A stretch of 64,000 bases of DNA from Anaeramoeba flamelloides (lineage: Eukaryota > Metamonada > Anaeramoebidae). The notes beneath the pieces were generated by a model. That model was not told the DNA's origin, made no database searches, and saw only the letters and a program-made list of their open reading frames with translations. Below, piece after piece: positions 46,415 through 55,270 of this stretch; positions within the stretch are counted from its first letter, which is position 1, and every line of letters begins with the position of its first letter. Location of the stretch: NCBI GenBank assembly GCA_027625915.1, contig JANTQA010000070.1, positions 1,183,001-1,247,000 of the forward strand. The letters run 5' to 3'. Position numbers and translations under genes: made by a program.

Positions 46415-49400
46415 GACCTCAAGAAAAAGAAGAACAAAATCATTAGAATACTACCAAATATTGAGTTCTTTACTAAAAGAAGATCAAGATTTAATGAAGG
46501 AGTGGAATAAAGAATTAGTAAGAATTAAAAGGTTTTTTTTTTTTTCCAAACCCCAACAAGAAATATCATAAATTTTTTTTTTTTTTTTTTCAAAACTTTT
46601 TTATGTTCAAATCTCAAAGGATGAGAAGCTATTAAGTGTTGTTGGTGATGACAAATTAACAAATTGGGAAAGTGTTGCATCTAACTTTGAGAATTTTAGT
46701 TCAAAAGACTGCTTGAAAAGATACCGACATGTATGATCTAAAAAAATTATTTTTTTTTCAAATTTGTGGATAAACTTTTAAATATTCTTAATAATTCTAT
46801 GATTTGATTATTTTTATATATCTCCAAATAGATTAGCGGCTTACAAAATAACAAAGGTCAATGGAACATAACAGTACGATTTCATTTTAATTTTTTTTTA
46901 CAAATTATTTTCGATCAAACCTTTCTGGAAAAAAAGTTCAAAATTTTTGATTGTAATCCTTAATAGAATCCGAAAATGAAAAGAACGATCAATTAATAAA
47001 AGAAAAAATCAATGAATAAAGACCAAACGGAGGATTCAACACACGAATAGTTTTTATAAAGCCACCTTTCTGAGTAAGGTCTTTACTTTGGTTGATCTAT
47101 TACTATTATTTTCCAATTAAAAAATGAAAAATTTTTAGTTCACTTTCCAAAGTATTTTTCGAGTATACAAGTTGAAAGAAAACCCAAGATCTTTACAACA
47201 TCTTTTAGAAATGATATTTTTAGACAATAAATAAAACTTCCTATTATAACCCAAAGATAAAATTTTTACTCTATTAGTTTAATTGTAACAATTAAAATTA
47301 ATATTCATTTTGGAAATTGATATAAAAATTTTCATTTATTAATTGGAAAATAAAAGTATAGTTGGGAAAAAAATACCGGACATGAAAAAAATCCCGGACA
47401 AGATTTTTAATTGTGATTATTAGTAAAATTTTTGTATAATTTCAATTAAATCCTTATTATAAATAACCAATTTTTTTATGAGATTAGTAATAAACCTACC
47501 TAAAGTCCATCAAAGTAAGGTGTCTCTAGAATACTCGAGTAATTGTTTGATAGCCTAATGTTGATCAACTTTTTTTGAAAAACAATCGAGTTTTATTGAG
47601 GTTTACTAGAGTTTGGAAAATGATGATTTTTATTCTTGTTTTTTGATTGATTGAATGGTGTTTTGAACAAGTGTGATTTCATCAATCATCATTCTAATAA
47701 GTGGGGGGGTTATAATTGAAAAAGTTCGATTCTTAAAAAAAGGAATTTGATTGTAAATAAATGAAATTACACAATAATTTTACTAATATTCACAATTAAA
47801 AATCTTGTCCGGGATTTTTTTCATGTCCGGTATTTTTTTCACTGCTCTATTATTAATTTGTTGAAAAAAATGACTACTATTAATTGTAAAATAAATGTAA
47901 CAAAATTTTCATTCAGCTTTCCCAAAATAAAATATATTCCAATAATTAATTTTAATCATCAAGGTTTGTAATTCTAAAAAGGTAAATTAATAATTTAAGC
48001 TTGATTTTAGTATTAAGAATTTGAAATTTTACATGATTTTAAAATTATTTTGTTTGGAAAGATGAATGAAAATTTTGTTACATTTATTTTCAAACAAATA
48101 TTATTTTTGAGATCTCCAAAACCACTCATTAGGTTTTGATATAAAAATTATAATTAAATTTTGTGTTTGTTGATTTGATTAAAAATAATCTAATGAATTA
48201 CTCTTAGGAAGTTGTTTTTATTTCTTCTTTTAATTGGTTTTACTTTTTCGTTTTAAGGTTTCTATGATTTCTGTGATTTCTGTGATTCTATTCAGGTTAC
48301 TAATTAATAAATGTTTTTAACCCCCCCCCCCCCCATGATAACAACTTTTAAGGTTAAAGTTTCTGTCTTTCAAAAAAATATTATTTGTTCGTATACCAAT
48401 GCCATTCAAAATATAGTGTATTGGTAAAATGAAAAGATCAAATTTTTCATTTCCTATAATAGTTTCTGCGCCTTCGGTTATTATCTGAAGGTTTTTAATT
48501 CAAAAGGGTGTTTAACTTTTTTTTCCTGTTTTTCTTTTTTTCCACATGGTTGATTAAAAACTATACTTTCGTTCAGTCAAATTCACCCAAATAAATTTCC
48601 AAATATCATTTATTTTTTAAATTAACCTTTTAAAAATAAATAAAAAGAAATATGTAGAATAATAAACAATCAAAGAATAGTTGATATCCTTCATAAATAA
48701 GTCAATCAAGATATCCATCTTCTTAACAATTGAAAAACTCAAATTCCTAACTAATCCAATTGAGAAAAACAACAAGCTTCATTTTGATCTTCAGATTAAG
48801 ATCAAATAGAAAATTCCAATAGAAATCAATATAAATTCTATACAATCATTTTCACCTTTTCAGTAACAATAGAGTAACATATTTTTACAAGGTGATCCTC
48901 GATCTTACAAGATAAAAAAAAAATTTGCAACTAAATTTGGTTATCAAAAAAAAATTGAAAAAAAGAAAAAAAATAAAAATCTGAAAAAATGATTTAAATT
49001 TTGAAAATTTACTAAAATTAATTTTTTCTTCAAATATCTCGATTCAAAATCTTTAAACACATGCTATTCACGAATCACAACTATGCCCCTTTGACTAGGA
49101 AATAGTTTACTTTATTCTACTGTTACAATCAAATTACAATAATTAAAATTTTATTTCAAAGTTCAATAAGGAAGCTTAATTAAATTTCTGAAAAATAATT
49201 TCGAATAGATTTTGAAAAGGTTTTTTTTTTTTTTGGTTTTTCCCTCCATGGGTATTTTAATATTTTAGAGACTTGAAATAATTACCAATTGATACTTTTT
49301 ATTGAAAAGATTTTAGTTTTTTTGCAATTCATAAATTAGTAAAAATATTTGGTAACCTGAAATAAAAATTTTCGTTAAATATATGGAAAATAACAGTATT

Positions 49401-50512
49401 ATTAACTTCGATGATAATTACATTTGTTACTAAATTCTATTGCATTGTAAACTTTTAATTCTTTAATACTGTGGTATTTAAAATATTTAAAGGAAGACGA
49501 ACTTCTACGTGATGCGATCGATAAGCTAGGTGATACTAGTTGGTTACATATCGCATCTATTGTAACAGGGAGAAATTCAAAGCAATGTCGTGAAAGATGG
49601 TGCAATCAAATCAACCCAAATATCAATCATTCCCCTTTTACCCTGGAAGAAGAAGAACTTTTGATATCGAAGCAGTTAGAATTGGGAAATAAATGGAGTA
49701 AAATAGCAAAATTTTTCAAAGGAAGACCAGACAACATGTTAAAGAATATGTGGCATTCTTTATGTACACAGAGAAAGTTGAAAAGGAACAATAAACCAAG
49801 AACAAAAAAAAAAACTAATCAATATAAACGAAAACGACACAGAAAAAGAACTAGAGGGCATAAGAAAAAAAAGAAAAATGATAATAAACAGAAAATGAGA
49901 AAAACAAAGAACAATAACACAATTTCTACAAACAATCTCAATGACCATGATAAAAAGCCCAAAAAGGATGATATCAGCAATGATAACGATAAAACACTAT
50001 TTCAAGAAATGGATATTAAACAATCCAACACATGCCCTGAATTATTAAATCTTCAACCTTCAATTAATGAAAAAAATAAATTATCGTTCGATTCAAATTT
50101 AAAATTACCCAAGAGTTATTCAAATTTAACAAACTTTCAAGAAGAAAAGGACTTTTCTCAAAGCCAAACGCAGCCCCAAGAAAATAGCAAACCACTATCT
50201 TTAAAAGAAAAATGGATCAGTACACCAATCGAAGACGAAAAAGTTTCCCCCAACCAAGATATTAATTTGTTTTTAGACACAACAGAAACATTTGATCAAT
50301 CGGCTATGGTCATGCAATATACATTATTCAACCCAGAAAATATTGACAAGATATATATTCCACCAAGCACCGAATTTGATCAATTTTTTGAAGAAAATTT
50401 TGATAATGAAAATGATTTTTATGATTCTTTATCAAACGAGGATTTAGAGAATTCAAATTCTGAATATCAAAACGAACTTACAGATTCCCAGGAATACGAT
50501 TTCTATTATTGA
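46415..50512 (+). CDS. R1R2R3 Myb-like DNA-binding protein, four exons (5' end uncertain)
   Basis: Three-repeat Myb proteins bind DNA and regulate transcription in the nucleus. The visible exons are 46415-46517, 46620-46730, 46832-46873 and 49493-50512. All three joins are phase 0 (donors GTAAGA, GTATGA, GTACGA). R1 is split: KEWNKEL | DEKLLSVVG with TNWESVA, then RYRH | ISGLQNNKG. R2 starts GQWNIT | EDELL, then TSWLHIA and the signature GRNSKQCRERW. R3 is SPFTLEEEE, NKWSKIA and GRPDNMLKNMW. The spaced Trp pattern is complete apart from Tyr for the third R1 Trp and Phe for the first R3 Trp. A strongly basic stretch follows R3 (KRKRHRKRTRGHKKKKK), then an acidic, Ser/Asn-rich tail. The first exon could begin after an AG at 46414, or translation could start at ATG 46494. 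Confidence 0.9.
46920..48290 (+). repeat. Family F repeat, longer relative of MITE E, interrupted by MITE H
   Basis: It begins CCTTTCTGGAAAAAAAGTTC, an eroded family E end, and shares with 51228-52045 the blocks TTAGAAATGATATTTTTAGAC, TAATTAATATTCATTTT and ACATTTATTTTC-like sequence. Its last third resembles the family E interior (TTTGAGATCTCCAAAACCAC and TTGATTTGATTAAAAATAAT). This suggests family E MITEs are internal-deletion derivatives of F. The right terminus is not recognisable. Confidence 0.6.
47359..47847 (-). mobile_element. MITE family H, copy 2, 489 bp
   Basis: It is the reverse complement of 26190-26678 with the same length and only scattered differences. It is flanked by TA (47357-47358) and TA (47848-47849). 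It sits inside family F sequence, so it is the younger insertion. Confidence 0.88.
48321..48334 (+). repeat. C14 homopolymer
   Basis: Fourteen consecutive C sit in DNA where G+C is very low. It is the longest G/C run in the window. Confidence 0.9.
48592..49130 (+). repeat. Dispersed repeat C, copy 2
   Basis: It aligns with 6615-7140 in the same orientation: ATCAAAGAATAGTTGATATC, ATTGAGAAAAACAACAAGC, CATTTTGATCTTC and CCCCTTTGACTAGGAAA. Confidence 0.6.
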
Positions 50513-51227
50513 TAGAAAGATTCTATTGACACATTTGTATCCTTATTTTAGTTAAAACATTTTATATTTTTATGATTTTATTTGGATCTTTATTAATTTT
50601 TTTAAATTTCCTTTTTTTTTTTTTTTTTTCTTGTTCCTTTTCTTATTCTAATTCTTTTATCTTTTCCTTTCCATTTTAATTTTTCTTTCATTTCTCATTG
50701 GTTTTTTCTTTTTTCTTTAACTTTTTTAAAATTATTAGTAGAGTGAATTTCTTTCTCTTTTTTCCTTTTCTTTCTTATTCTTTATTTTTAGGGGTAGCAA
50801 AAATTATCATTTTTTTTTTTTTTCGGATTGAATAAACTTTCTATTAATTTCTTATTCAAACGGAATCGATAAACATTGCTACATTTTTTTTTATAATTTT
50901 CTTTTTTTAAATAAATATATCATTTTAGGTGATATTGAGAGAATAAATTTTAGTTGTTATATTATAATAAATAAAAACAGAGTTTAATTTTTAAATATTT
51001 TTCAGATTTTCTATTTTGATGCAATCAAAATTCAGAGTAACCCTGAAAAGCAGTAATCTAGGAATTATAAACTTTAAAAGAAGGAAAAACAACAAAAGAG
51101 GTGAAAATTATTTATGAAATTAAAAAAATAAAAAGGGGTAAACCTTTTGTAAGATGTCTAAAAAAGAATTATGTTTTTTGACAGAAAATTATTTTAGAGT
51201 ATCAAGTATCATTGAAATATTATCTTA

Positions 51228-52045
51228 GAGTGAGGAAAAAAAGTTCAATAAGATTTTTAATTTATAATATTTATAGAACAAGAGAAGGAAAATTAAGATC
51301 AATTAACAAAAGAAAAATCTATGATTACTATTTGTTGTTAAAAAAACGGTAGAAAATTTTCATTCAGCTTTTGAACACAAGGTTTATAATCAGTGGACAT
51401 TTGGTAATTTTTTAATTCCATAAATCATACAGAAATTATTAATTTTCTCATATAGAATTGGGGATTTTGATGTATTATTGTAAATCTTAGATTGACATTA
51501 TTTTGGAAAGTTGAATGAAAATAACGATCTTTTTATTTAACAATAGTCTATATAGACAAAATGGGCGACTTAAAACAAAAATAGTTATTATTAAGGGGTC
51601 TTTTGGTTGGTTTTTACTTTGATTTACCTATTACTATTTTTTTCCAATTAAAAAATGAAAATTTTTTGTTCACATCCCAAAATATTTTTCTAGTTTATAA
51701 GTTGAAAAAAATACAAAGATTCTGTCAAAATTGTTTAGAAATGATATTTTTAGACAATAAATTAAACTTCCTTAGTTAACCCTGAGACAAAATTTTACTA
51801 TTTTAATTTGATTGTAACAGTAATAATTAATATTCATTTTAGAAATTAAAATAGTAATTTTCATATATTAATTGGGAAATACCAGTATACAACATTTGTT
51901 GAAATATTTGCCCGTTTTTGAGATATTACAAAACATACATCTAATCCCATTATGTTCTATATAAATGTAGACTTAAATTGTGTTTCTATCGATTTGTTGA
52001 AAATACAATGATGGATATTTTTGCGTGAATTAATAAAAAAGCAAC
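51228..52045 (+). repeat. Family F repeat, copy 2
   Basis: It begins AGTGAGGAAAAAAAGTTCAA and matches 46920-48290 without the MITE. It contains a partial internal inverted repeat (AAAATTTTCATTCAGCTTT with GAAAGTTGAATGAAAAT). Confidence 0.55.
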
Positions 52046-52324
52046 AAAATTTTTATTAATAAATCCATACTCTCCTAGGTGAATATATAGAACGGGGGTA
52101 AAAATAGACTCAGTAAGAATAACTCTATATAAAACAACATTTAAACTAATTCAAAAATTAATTTTTTTTGAATTTTATGAAATAGTTAAAATCTTAAATT
52201 CAGAAAAAAAGAAATTGGAAAATATAAACTGGCAATAGTATGCCTTTAAAGAACTAGAAACTGAACTTGATAAATATAGAAACAAACAACTAGAAAATAG
52301 ACCAAGTTGGAGATATCATTAGTT

Positions 52325-52710
52325 TTTTTTTAATTTAAGAAATAAAAAAAAAACCGCCGTTAGCTTTTTCAGGATTTAAAAGAATTGAGTAAAATCTTTA
52401 ATTTTTCTCTATTCTTTAGAATTCTGGAAAACCGCAGTTTTTTTTTTGGGTTTTCTGTTTATTTGGAAAATCGATAGATTTTCGTTGGCTTTTCTTGAGT
52501 TTTCTGTTTATTTGGAAAACCTCAAGAAAACCTAGGCACTTGACGGCACTCTACAGAACCCCACAAAAATATTTAAAAATTATACAAATCAATAGCATAA
52601 TAAACAATCAGTCGTGTCACCAAGTGCCTAGTTTTTCCAGAATTTAAAAGAATTGAGTTAAATCAAAGATTTTATTCAATTCTTTTAAATTTTGGAAAAC
52701 CCAACGACAA
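52325..52710. repeat. Complex palindromic repeat family M
   Basis: It contains the hairpin arms AATTGAGTTAAATCAAAG with TTTTATTCAATTCTTTTAAA, the GGTTTTCTGTTTATTTGG word twice, and a run of AGTGCC-like words (AGGCACTTGACGGCACTCTAC). Confidence 0.6.
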
Positions 52711-52970
52711 AAGATATTTAAAATGGAAGAGTTCAACTCCAATCTTCAAACTCAGAAATTATACAAATTATTTCAACAGATCTATTATGTTATGAATAAG
52801 GACAAATCAAAATATAGTTAAATTATGTAAAAAATCAAAAAAAAATTAGATACCATTGAAGATTTGTATCATTTTCTCGGGAATTACCCAGCCTTTGAAA
52901 ATAATCTTAAAATCTGGATATCTGAATTTAAAAAAATTTAATATCTCTAGTATCTTAAAAAATAATATTA

Positions 52971-53402
52971 CTGTTGTGGAAAAAAAGTGAAACAGGAAAA
53001 AAAGTGAAACTCGGTTTTTAATTGGGAAAATTACGGAAAATTCAAAGTAAGATCATGAAAAAAAGAATAAATAAATAAATAAAGATAAAATGAAGCATTC
53101 GCAACAATAACAGTTTTTTCAATACTGTCTTTTAGTTTGGGTTTTTCTTTGATTGATCAATTATTAAAAATTTCTTCAAAAAATTGACTATTTTTCAGAT
53201 CACCAATACCACACAAACAATTTCGATAAATCAAGTAGATTTAAATTATATTTGTTGGATTGATTGAAAAAAATATAATGGATTATTATTCAAAGTTAAT
53301 TGGTTTCTTCTTTTGATTGATTTTACTTTTCTTTTTTGGTAATGTTCCCAATTAAAAACCGAGTTTCACTTTTTTTCGTTTTTCACTTTTTTTCCACAAC
53401 GG
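52971..53402 (+). mobile_element. MITE family E, best-preserved copy, TSD TTA
   Basis: The ends CTGTTGTGGAAAAAAAGTG and the inverse of CACTTTTTTTCCACAACGG form TIRs of about 55 bp, including GAAACTCGGTTTTTAATTGG. TTA flanks both sides (52968-52970 and 53403-53405). It is 432 bp, and its long near-identical TIRs suggest the most recent insertion of the three. Confidence 0.9.
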
Positions 53403-53514
53403 TTATTACTATTTTTGATATTATTAGAAAAAGAGATTCATCATATTTATTAGATTGAGTGGATAATAAATTCATTTTTGTGTCTTTGACAAAATTCCTA
53501 AATCACAATTTAGG

Positions 53515-54010
53515 AATTCGGTGAAGTGTCATAGAGTGCAGTAGAGTGCCTTGGTTTTCTTGAGGTTTTCTGTATTATTTGTAAAGTTTTCTAGGTTTTT
53601 TTGAGGTTTTCTATTTTATTTATGAAGTTTTCTAGGTTTTTTTAGGTTTTTTTTACTTTGTGAAGTGTTCTAGTTTTTTTTTTTACTTTAGAAATAAACT
53701 GAAAATTTTAATAAATTTTCTGTTTATTTCAAAAAGTAAAAATAACCTAACGGAAATATATTGATTTCACAAATAAATAGAAAACTCAAAAAAAGCCAAC
53801 GAAAATCTATCGATTTTCCAAATAAACAGAAAACTCAAGAAAACCTAACGGCGGTTTTCCAGAATTCTAAAGAATAGAGAAAAATCAAAGATTTTACTCA
53901 ATTCTTTTAAATTTTGAAAAAGCTAACGGCTGTTTTTTTTAATTTCAGAAATAAACCGAAAATGAAATAGATTTTCGTTTTATTTCTAAAATTAAAAAAA
54001 CCTAACAGCA
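53515..54010. repeat. Complex palindromic repeat family M
   Basis: The left half has GGTTTTCTTGAGGTTTTCTG and the right half its inverse (CAGAAAACTCAAGAAAACC), followed by CTAACGGCGGTTTTCCAGAA and the AGAATAGAGAAAAATCAAAG hairpin. The block starts with AGTGTCATAGAGTGCAGTAG, the same AGTGCC word set as the other copies. Confidence 0.6.
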
Positions 54011-54182
54011 AATAAGAGGAATTAAAAAATCCTCCTCTCAATAATAATAAAAAAAATAATGGATATTTTTGGTAAAGTTAATTAGTTTCTTATTTTAATT
54101 CAAATTACTTTTGATATCTCCGGAAATATTTTGAAATTAAAAAAGTCTTTAACTTTGGTTCAACTTTAATATAAATTCAAGA

Positions 54183-54662
54183 GATCAAAATAAAGCATTC
54201 CTCCTAACCTATAATCCCTTTTTCAAAATTAATGTGTGTTTTTTTTACTTCTTGTTATAATGTCAAATCCAATTCACTCCCTAATAGTATACCCTAGTTA
54301 AAATCAATTTTGAGAGTAAATTCCATGATTTTTTCAGTAAAATTTTAAATTAGGAATACAATTTGTTGAAAATTTTGCCTATTTATTCTCAATTTTTTTT
54401 GATTTTTTTAAAAATTTTCATCCAAAATTAAAACAATTTTTTGAGATAAATTTTAAAATTTGATCCTCCATTTTTAGAATTTAATTTTTAATAATATAAC
54501 TTTAAGAAATCAATACCATGTTTATGTCGGGTTTATTGCCAGTTTCTTTGATCAATTTAATGTATAGGTCTTCTATAAAAAAAAACATGCTTTTTATTTT
54601 GAAACATGAATTACACTTTTCGACAAGTATTATTTTGACTACAGTAATTGAGATATAAATGG
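54183..54662 (+). repeat. Dispersed repeat D, copy 1
   Basis: About 480 bp align with 58468-58953 in the same orientation. Landmarks are CTAATAGTATACCCTAGTTA, AAATCAATTTTGAGAGTAAA, TTTAATGTATAGGTCTTC and TTTTTATTTTGAAACATGAA. There is no ORF on this strand worth keeping. Confidence 0.65.
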
Positions 54663-55270
54663 TATTCATTGGTTTAATTGATAATAATATAACGAATTGT
54701 TCTTTGCATTTCTTCGTTTTCTTCTTTGAATTGATTTTCCTTTTAGTTTTCCATAAGGTTTCAAATGAACAATTGTGTTGGTTTTTTTTTTTTTTATTCC
54801 AAATGATTTTATTTCGTTTTTTTATTGACACAACCTCGGATTTCAGACTTTTTTTGATTCGATTCTACTCTGACATATCATTCTTCTAACCTCAAATACT
54901 GGAAACCAACCTACAGAAACAATAAAAACCTCTTCTTTCAAATAAAATCAAACAAATATTTTTGATATTCTGCTTTTGAAAATAGTAAGTACATGATCTG
55001 AGAAAAAAATAACAAATCCATTTTGCTTCTTGACTATTAAATTGATAAAGTAAAAATTAATAAAAAAAACACTTTCTATGCAATTTCTTCGAACAAGACT
55101 GAATTTGCAAAGTATTATCCTTTGTTTTTTTTTTCAAATATTGATTTCAACTCAAGGAACTCTAAACAATTTTATTCTCTCAAAACCAAAGTTTTTGTTA
55201 AGAATACTGGATTAGAGAGATAATGATGTAAAAAGATCATTTTTTTTTATTTTTAAGATTGGTTTTTTTA

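Larger units (their letters stand above)
46874..49492 (+). other. Myb gene intron 3 (2619 nt) with nested repeats
   Basis: It lies between GTACGA and AAATATTTAAAG, within the second Myb repeat. It holds family F sequence (46920-48290) into which the 489-bp MITE H inserted (47359-47847), a C14 tract (48321-48334) and dispersed repeat C (48592-49130). Confidence 0.8.
50513..55270. other. Region between the Myb and USP genes, almost all repeats
   Basis: The first ~330 bases are an extremely pyrimidine-rich 3' flank of the Myb gene. Family F (51228-52045), family M (52325-52710 and 53515-54010), MITE E (52971-53402) and repeat D (54183-54662) follow. The last ~500 bases are the 5' flank of the USP gene. 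I see no gene. Confidence 0.65.
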
